This document shows positions 9,305 to 19,001 of a stretch of 64,000 nt of DNA, in pieces. The notes under the pieces are model-generated. The model did no database searches. It saw only the letters and a list, made by a program, of their open reading frames with translations, and was not told the origin of the DNA. Position numbers and translations under genes: made by a program. The stretch's first letter is position 1; every line of letters starts with the position of its first letter. The stretch is from Palsa-506 sp963836355 (lineage in GTDB: Bacteria > Actinomycetota > Actinomycetes > Streptosporangiales > Streptosporangiaceae): the NCBI GenBank assembly GCA_963836355.1, contig CAWIJO010000029.1:408246-472245 (forward strand), written 5' to 3'.

Positions 9305-11568
9305 CCGGGCCTGCCGCCGCTGACACGCCGGAGCCCGCCGTCGCCGACGCGACCGCCCGGCACCGGCACGCCGACCTCGCCGCGGACATCACCGAGCACA
9401 ACTACCGCTATCACGTGCTCGACTCGCCGCTGGTCTCCGACGCCGAGTACGACACACTGATGCGCGAGCTACGGCAGCTGGAGGAGCGCTACCCGGACCT
9501 GCGTAGCCCGCAGTCGCCGACCCAGCAGGTCGGCGGCGCGATCTCCACTGACTTCACGCCGGTGCAGCACCTGGAGCGGCTGCTCAGCCTGGACAACGCG
9601 TTCTCCGCCGCGGAGCTCGACAGCTGGGCGGCGCGGGCCGACCGGCTTGGCAGCGCCGCGTCGCTGGAGACCGTCGGGCCGTACCTGTGCGAGCTGAAGA
9701 TCGACGGCCTGGCGATCGCCCTGGTGTACCAGGGCGGGCGGCTGGTCCGGGCGGCGACCAGGGGCGACGGGGTCACCGGCGAGGACGTGACGCCGAACGT
9801 CAAGACGATCGCCGCCGTGCCGGCCCGGCTGGCCGGCTCCGGCTGGCCGGACACGCTGGAGGTGCGGGGCGAGGTATTCCTGCCGGTCGCCGCGTTCGGT
9901 GAGCTGAACGAGCGGCTGACCGAGGCGGGCCGGGCGCCGTTCGCCAACCCGCGCAACTCGGCCGCCGGGTCGCTGCGGCAGAAGGACCCGCGGGTGACCG
10001 CGACCCGGCCGCTCGGCCTGATCGTGCACGGGCTGGCGGTGCCCGGTGAGGACGCCGGCGGCGGCGGCATGCCGTCCCCGGACGCGGCCGGCCTGCCGGC
10101 CGCCGCCCCGGACACCCAGTCCGGCTGGTACGAGCTGCTGCGCGGCTGGGGCCTGCCGGTCAGTGACCTGGTCCGGGTGGTTCCCGGCCTGGCCGGGGTG
10201 CGTGACTACATCGGCAACTACGCGGAGCACCGGCACGATACGCCGTACGAGATCGACGGGGTGGTGGTCAAGCTCGACCGGCTGGCGGTGCAGCGTGCGC
10301 TCGGCTCGACCAGCCGGGCGCCGCGCTGGGCGATCGCCTACAAGTACCCGCCGGAAGAGGTCACCACCCGGCTGCTCGACATCAGGGTCAACGTCGGCCG
10401 GACCGGCCGGGTGACCCCCTTCGCCGTGATGGAGCCGGTGAAGGTCAGCGGCTCCACGGTGGACCGAGCAACGCTGCACAACGCCGACGAGGTGGCCCGC
10501 AAGGATGTGCTGATCGGCGACATGGTAGTGCTGCGCAAGGCCGGCGACGTGATTCCCGAGGTGGTCGGGCCGGTGGCCGACCTGCGGACCGGGACGGAGC
10601 GGGCGTTCGAGTTCCCGACGCGCTGCCCGGCCTGCGGGACCGCGCTGGCCAGGGAGGAAGACGAGGTCGACTGGCGCTGCCCGAACACCAGGTCCTGCCC
10701 GGCCCAGCTGCGGGAGCGGCTGTTCCACCTGGCCGGCCGCGGCGCGCTGGATATCGAGGTGCTCGGCTACGAGGCCGTGGTCGCGCTGCTGGACGCCGGC
10801 CTGGTGGCGGACGAGGGCGACATCTTCACGCTGACCGCCAATTCGCTCGCCAGCTGCCCGTTCTTCGTGGTCAAGCAGGGAACGCTGAGCGCGAACGCGG
10901 TGAAGCTGCTGCGCAACCTGGAGGAGGCCCGCACCCGGCCGCTCTGGCGGATCCTGGTCGCGCTGTCGATCAGGCACGTCGGGCCGACCGCCGCCCGCGC
11001 GCTCGCCGCCGAGTTCGGCTCGGTGGACGAGATCGCGGCGGCGACCGCCGACCAGCTGACCGCCGCCGATGAAGTCGGCCCGACGATCGCCGCCTCGGTG
11101 ATCGACTGGTTCGCGGTGGACTGGCATCAGGCGATCGTGGCAAAGTGGCGCAGCGCCGGCGTCGCGCTCTCGGATCCGAATTTCACCGGTGGCTCCCGCG
11201 CTGCCCGGCCGCTGACCGGCGTCACGGTGGTCATCACCGGCACGCTCGCCGGTTACAGTCGGACCGAGGCCGGCGAGGCGGTGCAGCAACTCGGCGGGAA
11301 AGTGGCAGGCTCGGTCTCGAAGAAAACCAGCTTCGTCGTGGCCGGGGAGAACCCGGGGTCTAAGTACGACAAGGCCGCCTCGCTCGGCGTGCCGATCCTG
11401 GACGAGGCTGGCCTGACCGTATTGCTGGAGCGGGGGCCGGATGCGGCCCGCGCGGCGGCGGTGGCTGGTCCGCCGGGCATGGAGGGTGCCGACGGTGCCG
11501 GCGGGGCCGGCGGGCCTGCTGATCGCGGTGCTGCCGCCGAGGCGGCTGGTGCTGATTCGGCCAGCTGA
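9301..11568 (+). CDS. ligA: NAD-dependent DNA ligase
   Basis: LigA seals nicks in replication and repair with NAD+ as the AMP donor. The product is 755 residues. The order is the Ia domain with YRYHVLDSPLVSDAEYD, the adenylation domain with the active lysine in CELKIDGLAIAL, the OB fold (GRVTPFAVMEPVKVSG), a four-Cys zinc finger (CPACGTALA and CPNTRSCPAQ), helix-hairpin-helix repeats, and a BRCT domain starting GVTVVITGTLAGYSRTE. A 50-residue tail rich in Gly and Ala follows and looks dispensable. The GTG at 9301 overlaps the preceding stop. Confidence 0.96.
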   Translation: MTGPAAADTPEPAVADATARHRHADLAADITEHNYRYHVLDSPLVSDAEYDTLMRELRQLEERYPDLRSPQSPTQQVGGAISTDFTPVQHLERLLSLDNAFSAAELDSWAARADRLGSAASLETVGPYLCELKIDGLAIALVYQGGRLVRAATRGDGVTGEDVTPNVKTIAAVPARLAGSGWPDTLEVRGEVFLPVAAFGELNERLTEAGRAPFANPRNSAAGSLRQKDPRVTATRPLGLIVHGLAVPGEDAGGGGMPSPDAAGLPAAAPDTQSGWYELLRGWGLPVSDLVRVVPGLAGVRDYIGNYAEHRHDTPYEIDGVVVKLDRLAVQRALGSTSRAPRWAIAYKYPPEEVTTRLLDIRVNVGRTGRVTPFAVMEPVKVSGSTVDRATLHNADEVARKDVLIGDMVVLRKAGDVIPEVVGPVADLRTGTERAFEFPTRCPACGTALAREEDEVDWRCPNTRSCPAQLRERLFHLAGRGALDIEVLGYEAVVALLDAGLVADEGDIFTLTANSLASCPFFVVKQGTLSANAVKLLRNLEEARTRPLWRILVALSIRHVGPTAARALAAEFGSVDEIAAATADQLTAADEVGPTIAASVIDWFAVDWHQAIVAKWRSAGVALSDPNFTGGSRAARPLTGVTVVITGTLAGYSRTEAGEAVQQLGGKVAGSVSKKTSFVVAGENPGSKYDKAASLGVPILDEAGLTVLLERGPDAARAAAVAGPPGMEGADGAGGAGGPADRGAAAEAAGADSAS

Positions 11569-11734
11569 TTCGCCGAAAATATGCAAAAAGATCAGGTCAT
11601 GGCCTGCTGTGCCGAAAGGTTGTAACGGATCGTATGCAATTGGCTTCGGCAAGTATGGTTTTCGCCGTACGCTTCTCAATGAGCAGCAGGAGCATTCGCC
11701 TATCGCCGCGGTTGCCCAGCGCGTGAGGATGCCC

Positions 11735-13843
11735 ATGAAGGACCCGAACGACACCAGGGACATCGGCCCGCGGCCCGGTTCGCCGCTCTGGATTCACATG
11801 ACCGGGGTAACGGGCGCGGGCGTCGTGGTCCTCGCCTGGGCGGTGAGCCGGCTTGGCCTGGCGGGCCGAAATAGCCTGGCGCACGACCCGAGGTTCTGGG
11901 TCATCGCGGCGCTAGTCGTGATCGGCGAGGTGCGGCCGATAGCGACGCCCGGCCGGTCCGGCCCGGACGCGGCCGTCGTCTCGGTCGCCTTCAGCTTCGC
12001 CGCGTTGCTGTTCTGGGGGTTCCCTGTCGCCGCCCTGCTGCGGGTACTCTCCACGGCCTTAGTCAGCGCGGCGAAGCGCAATGCACTGCACCGGATCGCG
12101 TTCAACGCGGGTCAGCTCACGCTCAGCCTCGGAGCAGCCGGGATAGTGATCGCGGCCGCCAGGCTGCACCCGGCACCCGGCGATCCATGGCTGCCGGACG
12201 GCCACGGGCTGCCCAGCGTGGCGCTGGCCGCGATCGCCTACTTCGTCGTCAACTTCCTGCTGGTCGGCACCGCGGTAGCACTGCACGCGCGGTCATCGTA
12301 CTTCCGCACGCTGCGCTCGAACCTGCCCTACCAGGCCTTCGCCAACTTCGTTTTGCTGTCTGCCGCGCCGCTGATCGCGGTGGTGGTGAGCCGCTCGCCG
12401 ATGCTGCTAGTGCTATTCCTGCTGCCGCTGACCGCCGTCTACGTCAACGCCGAGATCCTGGTGCAGCGGGAACACCAGGCCCACCACGACGAGCTGACCG
12501 GCCTGTCCAACCGCAAGCTGCTGGTACGGAAGACCGAGGAGGCGCTGGCCGAGGCGGCCAGATCGGGCCGCGCGGTCGGCTTCCTGCTGCTGGACCTGGA
12601 CCGGTTCAAGGAGGTCAACGACACGCTGGGGCACCCGGCCGGCGACCGGCTGCTGCGGCTGGTGGCGCACCGGCTGACGCACAGCGTCCGGCCGGGTGAC
12701 ATCGTGGCCCGACTCGGTGGCGACGAGTTCGCCGTGCTGCTGCCGCCGATCCGGGAGGTGAGCGCGGCCCGCGAGGTCGCCGCCCGGCTGCGCGCCGCCA
12801 TCGCCGAGCCGATCCGCCTGGAAGGCATGTCGATCGAGATCGAGGCGAGCGTCGGGCTGTCGCTCTACCCGGACGACGCGACCGGGTTCGAGCTGCTGAT
12901 GCAGCATGCCGACGTCGCGATGTACCTGGCCAAGGAACGCCGCACCGGCGTGGAGCGGTACATCGCCGATGCCGACCGCAACTCCCCCGCGCGCCTCGCG
13001 CTGCTCGGTGACCTGCGCCGCGGCATCGACCGCGGCGAGCTTGAGCTGCAGTTCCAGCCAAAGGTCTTCCTGGCGGACCGCCGGACCGCCGGGATGGAGG
13101 CGCTGGTGCGCTGGCGGCACCCGGTCCGCGGCACGATGCGACCGGATGAGTTCATCCCCATGGTCGAGCACTCCTACCTGATGCACGACCTCACGGCGCG
13201 GGTGGTGGACATGGCCCTGGCCCAGGCCGCGAAGTGGTGGCGGGACGGCCTGCCGGTGCAGGTATCGCTGAATGTCGCGGCCAGGGACCTGCTCGACGCC
13301 GGCCTCGCCGAGACGATCTCCCGCGGGCTGGCCAAGACCGACCTGCCGCCGGATGCGGTCCTGCTGGAGATCAACGAGCGGGTGCTCAGCAGCGAGCCAG
13401 CTCATGCGGTCACCGCGGCGGAGTGCCTGGCCTCGCTCGGCATCGCGCTCAGCCTGGACGACTTCGGCACCGGCTACTCCTCGCTGGTCCGGCTCCGGCA
13501 GCTGCCGGTCAGCGAGGTGAAGATCGACTCTTCGTTCATCCGCCGGATGCTGGCGTCCGCCGACGATGAGGTAATAGTGCGTTCAATGGTGGACCTGGTG
13601 CATGCCCTGGGCATCCGCTCGGTCGCCGAGGGCGTCGAGTCAGCCGAGGTGGCGTCCGCGTTGCAGCTGATGGGCTGCGACGCGGCCCAGGGGTGGTATT
13701 TCAGCAGGCCGCTGAGCGCAGCGCTGGCCACCGTGTGGCTGGCGGAGCACGGCGCGCCCGGCGCCCGGCGCCCGGCGCCCGTGGCGGCCGGCCCGGCGCC
13801 CGGGCCGGCCTGCCGGCGCCGGCGGCGACCGACTGGACTATAG
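11735..13843 (+). CDS. Membrane GGDEF-EAL protein (c-di-GMP turnover)
   Basis: The N-terminal 220 residues hold about seven hydrophobic segments in a MASE-like sensor layout. A GGDEF domain follows (HDELTGLSNRKLL, LDLDRFKEVNDTLGH, ARLGGDEFAV) and then an EAL domain (GMEALVRWRHP, the SLNVAA Asn, LLEINERVL Glu, SLDDFGTGYSSL, EVKIDSSF, AEGVES). Both active sites look intact, so it could make and break c-di-GMP. GAGG 6 nt before the ATG at 11735 favours that start; ATG 11729 is also possible. After the stop another frame continues for 75 residues of Pro/Ala-rich sequence, hinting at a lost C-terminal tail. Confidence 0.88.
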   Translation: MKDPNDTRDIGPRPGSPLWIHMTGVTGAGVVVLAWAVSRLGLAGRNSLAHDPRFWVIAALVVIGEVRPIATPGRSGPDAAVVSVAFSFAALLFWGFPVAALLRVLSTALVSAAKRNALHRIAFNAGQLTLSLGAAGIVIAAARLHPAPGDPWLPDGHGLPSVALAAIAYFVVNFLLVGTAVALHARSSYFRTLRSNLPYQAFANFVLLSAAPLIAVVVSRSPMLLVLFLLPLTAVYVNAEILVQREHQAHHDELTGLSNRKLLVRKTEEALAEAARSGRAVGFLLLDLDRFKEVNDTLGHPAGDRLLRLVAHRLTHSVRPGDIVARLGGDEFAVLLPPIREVSAAREVAARLRAAIAEPIRLEGMSIEIEASVGLSLYPDDATGFELLMQHADVAMYLAKERRTGVERYIADADRNSPARLALLGDLRRGIDRGELELQFQPKVFLADRRTAGMEALVRWRHPVRGTMRPDEFIPMVEHSYLMHDLTARVVDMALAQAAKWWRDGLPVQVSLNVAARDLLDAGLAETISRGLAKTDLPPDAVLLEINERVLSSEPAHAVTAAECLASLGIALSLDDFGTGYSSLVRLRQLPVSEVKIDSSFIRRMLASADDEVIVRSMVDLVHALGIRSVAEGVESAEVASALQLMGCDAAQGWYFSRPLSAALATVWLAEHGAPGARRPAPVAAGPAPGPACRRRRRPTGL

Positions 13844-14112
13844 GCATCCCGCGGCCAGCCGGCGTCCCGGCATCGCCCGGCCCGGCGCCGCGGCAGCCCA
13901 GTCCCGCCCCGCGGCAGGGCAGTCCCGCGCAGCTGCAGGACGGCGTGGCACCGCGCCAGGGCATGGCCGCCCTGCGGCCGGCCGCGCCATCGCCGCGGCC
14001 TGCGTCTTTGGCGCTGCGGCCGGGCGGCGCCCCAGCGTCCGCTGCCGGCACCGTCGTGCGCTGGCGGTAAATGGCGTCGGCTGCGGCCCGGCCCGCCCCT
14101 AGGATGGCGTCC

Positions 14113-14406
14113 ATGTCTATTACCCGCGAGGAGGTCGCCCACCTGGCCAGGCTGTCGAGGCTGGCCCTCGGCGAGGATGAGCTCGACCGGTTCGCCGGCC
14201 AGCTCGACGTGATCATCGCCGCGGTGGCCAGGGTGCAGGAGGTCGCCGCCGACGGAATCCCGCCGACGACGCACGCAGTGCCGGTGACCAATGTCTTCCG
14301 CGCGGACACGGTGGTGCCTCCGCTCGGTGCCGAGGCCGTGCTCAGCCAGGCGCCGTCGGCCGAGCTGGGCCGCTTCCGCGTCCCGCGCATCCTGGCGGGG
14401 GACTGA
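14113..14406 (+). CDS. gatC: Glu-tRNA(Gln)/Asp-tRNA(Asn) amidotransferase subunit C
   Basis: GatC wraps around and stabilises the GatA-GatB complex. The 97-residue product begins MSITREEVAHLARLSRLAL and ends FRVPRILAGD, both typical. AGGA 8 nt before the ATG at 14113 supports this start over the ATG at 14104. gatA starts 3 nt after the stop and gatB overlaps gatA, so the three form one translational unit. Organisms with gatCAB normally lack glutaminyl-tRNA synthetase, which matches the nearby gltX and tRNA-Gln. Confidence 0.93.
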   Translation: MSITREEVAHLARLSRLALGEDELDRFAGQLDVIIAAVARVQEVAADGIPPTTHAVPVTNVFRADTVVPPLGAEAVLSQAPSAELGRFRVPRILAGD

Positions 14407-14408
14407 TC

Positions 14409-15938
14409 ATGAGCGACGAGCTGACCAGGATGACGGCGGCGCAGATCGCGGCCGCGGTGGCGGCGGGCGAGGTGTCCGCGGTGGAGGTCACCCGGGCGCA
14501 CCTGGACCGTATCGACGCCGTCGACGACCGGCTGCACGCCTTCTTGCACGTGGCGGCCGACGGCGCGCTGCAGGCCGCCCGCGACGTCGACGACAAGCGT
14601 GCGTCCGGCCAGCCACTCGGCCCGCTGGCCGGGGTACCGGTGGCGCTCAAAGACCTCTTCACCACCACGGACATGCCTACCACCTGCGGATCGGCCATCC
14701 TGGACGGCTGGCAGCCGCCGTATGACGCGACCATCACCGGGCGGCTCAGGCGGGCCGGGATGATCATCCTCGGCAAGACCAACATGGACGAGTTCGCGAT
14801 GGGCTCATCGACCGAGAACTCGGCGTTCGGCTCGTCCCGCAACCCCTGGGATCTGCGCCGGGTGCCCGGCGGCTCGTCCGGCGGCTCGGCCGCTGCCGTT
14901 GCCGCGTTCGAGGCCCCGCTGGCGATGGGCACCGACACCGGCGGGTCAATCCGGCAGCCGGGGGCGGTCTGCGGCATCGTCGGGGTGAAGCCCACGTACG
15001 GCGGCTCGTCCCGGTACGGCGTGGTGGCGTTCGCCTCGTCGCTCGACACGCCGGGGCCGCTGGCCCGCACGGTGCTGGACGCCGCGCTGCTGCACGAGGC
15101 CATCTCCGGGCACGACCCGTGCGACTCGACCTCGGTGGACGCGCCGGTCCCGCCGGTAGTGGCCGCCGCCCGGCAGCCGGACGTGGCCGGGCTGCGGATC
15201 GGGGTGGTCACCGAGCTTGGCGGGGAGGGCTACCAGCCGGGCGTCATCGCCAGGTTCCACGAGGCAGTCGAGCTGCTCGAATCGCTCGGCGCCAAGGTCA
15301 GCGAGGTCTCCTGCCCGCACTTCAGCTACGCGCTGCCGGCCTACTACCTGATCGCGCCGAGCGAGTGCTCGTCGAACCTGGCCCGCTTCGACGCGATGCG
15401 GTACGGCCTGCGGATCGGCGACGACGGCACCCGCAGCGCCGAGGAGGTCATGTCGCTGACCCGCGCCGCCGGGTTCGGCGCCGAGGTCAAGCGCCGGATC
15501 ATGCTCGGCACGTACGCGCTGTCCAGCGGCTACTACGATGCCTACTACGGCAAGGCACAGCAGGTCCGCACGCTGATCACGCGGGATTTCGACGCGGCTT
15601 TCGAGCAGGTCGACGTGCTGGTCTCGCCGGCCACTCCCACTACGGCGTTCCCGATCGGCGAGCGGGCCGACAACCCGATGGCGATGTACCTGGCAGACCT
15701 GTGCACGATCCCGTCCAACCTGGCGGGCAATGCGGCGATCTCGGTGCCGTGCGGCCTGGCGCCCGACGACGGCCTGCCGGTCGGGCTGCAGATCATGGCG
15801 CCGGTGCTGGCCGACGACCGGATGTACCGGGTCGGCGCGGCGGTGGAAGCAGCGCTCGGCCGGCGTCGGGGGCATCCGCTGCTTGACGAGGCGAACGGGC
15901 TCAGCGAGGCCGACCCCGGCGAGAGGGCGGAGCGGTGA
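14409..15938 (+). CDS. gatA: Glu-tRNA(Gln)/Asp-tRNA(Asn) amidotransferase subunit A
   Basis: GatA hydrolyses glutamine and channels ammonia to GatB. The 509-residue product is an amidase-signature enzyme. The catalytic Lys lies in PVALKDLFTT, the cis-Ser in the region of VPGGSSGGSAAAVA, and the nucleophile Ser in GTDTGGSIRQPG. LDTPGPLARTV and the end of the fold are typical. The ATG at 14409 follows the gatC stop closely. Its own stop overlaps the gatB GTG by 4 nt. Length is normal and no defect is seen. Confidence 0.96.
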   Translation: MSDELTRMTAAQIAAAVAAGEVSAVEVTRAHLDRIDAVDDRLHAFLHVAADGALQAARDVDDKRASGQPLGPLAGVPVALKDLFTTTDMPTTCGSAILDGWQPPYDATITGRLRRAGMIILGKTNMDEFAMGSSTENSAFGSSRNPWDLRRVPGGSSGGSAAAVAAFEAPLAMGTDTGGSIRQPGAVCGIVGVKPTYGGSSRYGVVAFASSLDTPGPLARTVLDAALLHEAISGHDPCDSTSVDAPVPPVVAAARQPDVAGLRIGVVTELGGEGYQPGVIARFHEAVELLESLGAKVSEVSCPHFSYALPAYYLIAPSECSSNLARFDAMRYGLRIGDDGTRSAEEVMSLTRAAGFGAEVKRRIMLGTYALSSGYYDAYYGKAQQVRTLITRDFDAAFEQVDVLVSPATPTTAFPIGERADNPMAMYLADLCTIPSNLAGNAAISVPCGLAPDDGLPVGLQIMAPVLADDRMYRVGAAVEAALGRRRGHPLLDEANGLSEADPGERAER

Positions 15939-17443
15939 CCGAGACGATCACGACAGTCCCCTTTGACGAAGCCGTTGCCAGGTACGAGCCGGTCATCGGG
16001 CTGGAGACGCACGTTGAGCTTGGCACCGTGACGAAGATGTTCTGCGGCTGCCCGGCCGGATTCGGCGCCGAGCCGAATGCCGCCGTCTGCCCGGTCTGCC
16101 TTGGCCTGCCCGGCTCGCTGCCGGTGGCCAACCGGGCCGCGATCGAGTACACCATCAGCATCGGGCTGGCGCTGAACTGCTCGATCGCGTCCTGGTGCCG
16201 GTTTGCCAGGAAGAACTACTTCTACCCGGACATGCCGAAGGACTTCCAGATTTCCCAGTACGACGAGCCATTGTGCACCGACGGCTGGCTGGACATCACG
16301 ATCGACGGCGCTGACTTCAGGATCGGCATCGAGCGGGTCCACCTGGAGGAGGACACCGGCAAGTCGCTGCACGTCGGCGGCGCGACAGGCCGGATACACG
16401 GCGCCGCCTACTCGCTGGTCGACTACAACCGGGCGGGCATCCCGCTGGTAGAGGTCGTCACCAAGCCGGTGCCGGGCACCGGCGCGCTCGCCCCGCTGGT
16501 GGCCCGGGCCTACGTCACCGAGCTGCGCGAGGTGCTCAGGGCACTCGGGGTATCCGACGTCCGGATGGAAGAGGGCTCGCTGCGCTGCGATGTCAACACC
16601 TCGCTGGCGCCTGCCGGCGCCAGCGAGTGGGGCACTCGCACCGAGACCAAGAACGTCAACTCGCTGCGGTCGGTCGAGCGGGCCGTCCGCTCGGAGATCG
16701 AGCGGCAGGCCGCAGTACTCGATGCCGGCGCCCGCGTCGTGCAGGAGACCAGGCATTTCAACGAGGAGACCGGGCAGACCACGCCGGGCCGGAGCAAGGA
16801 AGAGGCGCAGGACTACCGGTACTTCCCGGAGCCGGACCTCGTGCCGGTCGCGCCGTCGGCCGACTGGGTGGCGGAACTGCGGGGGACGCTGCCCGAGCTG
16901 CCGTCCGCTCGCCGGGCCAGGCTGCAGAGCGAGTGGGAGCTGTCCGACCTGGACATGACCGCGCTCGGCAATGCCGGCGCGCTCGACCTGGTGGCCGCCA
17001 CCGTGGCTGCGGGCGCGGCACCCGCCGATGCGCGCAAGTGGTGGCTCGGCGAGCTGTCCAGGCACGCCAACGATTCCGGCACCGAGCTTGCCGCGCTGCC
17101 AGTAACACCGGCTCAGGTAGCCAGGATCGCCGGGCTGGTGGCGTCCGGGGCCCTGAACGACCGGCTGGCCAGGCAGGTGCTCGACCGGGTGCTGGCCGGG
17201 GAGGGCGACCCGGATCAGATCGTGGCCGCCCAGCGCCTCGCCGTGGTCAGCGACGATGCCACCCTGCTGGCTGCGGTCGACGCGGCCATCGCCGCGAACG
17301 CCGAAGTGGCAGCCAGGATCCAGGCCGGCAAGGTCGCCGCGGCGGACGCACTCGTCGGGGCCGTGATGAAGGCGACCAGGGGCCAGGCCGACGCCGCCAG
17401 GGTCCGCGAGCTGATCCTGCAGCGCCTCGCCCGGTCGTCGTGA
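15935..17443 (+). CDS. gatB: Glu-tRNA(Gln)/Asp-tRNA(Asn) amidotransferase subunit B
   Basis: GatB binds the misacylated tRNA, activates its side chain with ATP and amidates it. The 502-residue product shows VIGLETHVELGTVTKMFCGC, with zinc cysteines continuing in VCPVCLGLPGSLP, the kinase-like part with YFYPDMPKDFQISQYD, and EEGSLRCDVN. The C-terminal YqeY-like tail (VMKATRGQADAARV) binds the tRNA elbow. GTG 15935 overlaps the gatA stop. The TGA overlaps the ATG of the decayed metG-like gene, showing that the latter was once the fourth gene of the unit. Confidence 0.96.
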   Translation: MTETITTVPFDEAVARYEPVIGLETHVELGTVTKMFCGCPAGFGAEPNAAVCPVCLGLPGSLPVANRAAIEYTISIGLALNCSIASWCRFARKNYFYPDMPKDFQISQYDEPLCTDGWLDITIDGADFRIGIERVHLEEDTGKSLHVGGATGRIHGAAYSLVDYNRAGIPLVEVVTKPVPGTGALAPLVARAYVTELREVLRALGVSDVRMEEGSLRCDVNTSLAPAGASEWGTRTETKNVNSLRSVERAVRSEIERQAAVLDAGARVVQETRHFNEETGQTTPGRSKEEAQDYRYFPEPDLVPVAPSADWVAELRGTLPELPSARRARLQSEWELSDLDMTALGNAGALDLVAATVAAGAAPADARKWWLGELSRHANDSGTELAALPVTPAQVARIAGLVASGALNDRLARQVLDRVLAGEGDPDQIVAAQRLAVVSDDATLLAAVDAAIAANAEVAARIQAGKVAAADALVGAVMKATRGQADAARVRELILQRLARSS

Positions 17444-18800
17444 TGGAGATGTACGAGCCGGCTTATCCGCCAAGCCCGCTGCTGGCGCGCGCGGCCCCCT
17501 CCGAACGTGTTTACCTCAGCACCACGATTCCGTACGTCAACGGGCCCCCGCATCTCGGCCACGCGCTTGAGCCGCTGGCGCTGTCGTTCGACTTCATCCG
17601 CACCAGCAGCGATCCGCGGCACCGACCGGGCGTGCAGCAGCTCTGGCAGGCCTGCCTGGCCAGCGGCGATCTGTACCAGAAGGACTACTCAGGGCTGTAC
17701 TGCGTCGGCTGCGAGCAGTTCTATAAGCCGGCTGAGCTGCCCGGTGGCTGGTGCCCCGAGCACGGCACCAGGCCGCAGGAGGTAACCGAGCGGAACTGGT
17801 TCTTCCGGCTGTCCCGGTACGCCGGCCAGCTGATTGACCTGATCAGCTCCGGACAGCTGCGGACCGAGCCGGCCGCCCGCCGGAACTAGGTGCTCCGGTT
17901 CATCCCCGACGGCCTGCAGGACTTCAGCGCCTCCCGGTCGGTGGCCCGCGCCCGCGGCTGGGGCATCCCGGTGCCCGACGATCCTGGCCAGGTCATCTAC
18001 GTCTGGTGGGACGCGCTCGGCAACTACATCACGGCACTTGGCTACGGCAGTGGTAGCGGCGGCACGGATGGCGGCGAGCTCTACGCACGCTGGTGGGGCG
18101 GCGCTGGCCGCCGGATCCACCTGGCCGGCAAGGGAGTCGTGCGATTCCACGCGGCGTACTGGCCGGCCATCCTGCTGTCGGCCGGCCTGCCACTGCCTAC
18201 CGACATCCTGGTCCACGACTACCTGACCATCCATGGGCGCAAGATCAGCAAGTCCGGCGGCGCCGACGTGGCGACCGACCCGGTTGCCCTGGCCGAGCGG
18301 TTCGGGGCCGACGCGGTCCGCTGGTGGCTACCGCGCGAGGTCCCGCGGGTCGGTGACGCCGACTTCACCGTCGCCCGGCTGATCGCGCGGGCCATTGACG
18401 ATCTCGCCAACGGCCTGGGCAACCTGGTTAGCCGGGTGACCTCGATGGCGCATCGGGTACCGGCAGGGCCGGCTGCGCCCGGCGCCCGGGGATCCCGGCC
18501 GTGGGCGCGTGCGCAGGCGCCGGGCCGTTGCTCGCTGCTTGCCGGGCAGTGCCTGGCCGGGTCGCGGCTGCGCTGGCCGGCTACGACTTCCGGGCGGCGA
18601 CCAGCGCGAGCCGGGATGTCGTTGACCTGGCGAACCGCTATGTCGGGCAGGCCGAGCCCTGGCAGCTGGCAGCCGCCGAGCGGGCTGGCGACGTGACCGC
18701 CGGGCCGCGGCTGGACGCCGTGCTCGGCGCGCTCATCGTGGCCTGCCGCACGCTGGCGGTTGAGCTGGCCCCGTTCATCCCGGCGTCGCCGCCAGGGTGA
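17443..18800 (+). pseudogene. Decayed methionyl-tRNA synthetase paralogue
   Basis: Class I MetRS features remain: STTIPYVNGPPHLGH (HIGH box), the zinc region CVGCEQFYKPAEL and CPEHGT, IYVWWDALGNY, and KISKS at about 18240. Three lesions are visible. Residues between the HIGH box and a region reading LSFDFIRTSSDP are missing; by comparison with remembered family layout this is some 60 codons. A TAG at 17887-17889 interrupts RRN/VLRFIPDG. The end of the anticodon-binding domain (ALAGYDFRAATSASRDVVD) is in another frame from about 18,490. Activity is very unlikely. A functional metG must lie elsewhere. Loss of the connective region next to the HIGH box rules out sequence error as the sole cause. 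Confidence 0.85.
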
Positions 18801-19001
18801 CGGCGGCCTGTGACGATTCCTCCGGCCCGCTGCCCGACCCGCTGAGCCTGTTTCCCGCGGATCGGCTGACGGGACTTGATCATCAGCCTCCAGCCCGGCT
18901 GAAGCGATTTTGCGCGCAGGCCCGGCCCGGCCCGGTACCGTCGTTGCCGCCCGGCGTTTCCGCGGAAACGCGCCTAGCCACGGAACTAGCGAGGTGGCCT
19001 C

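Noticed and set aside
15545..17473. 642-codon minus-strand open frame
   Set aside because: Antisense to gatA and gatB, which carry all expected motifs; no family resemblance.
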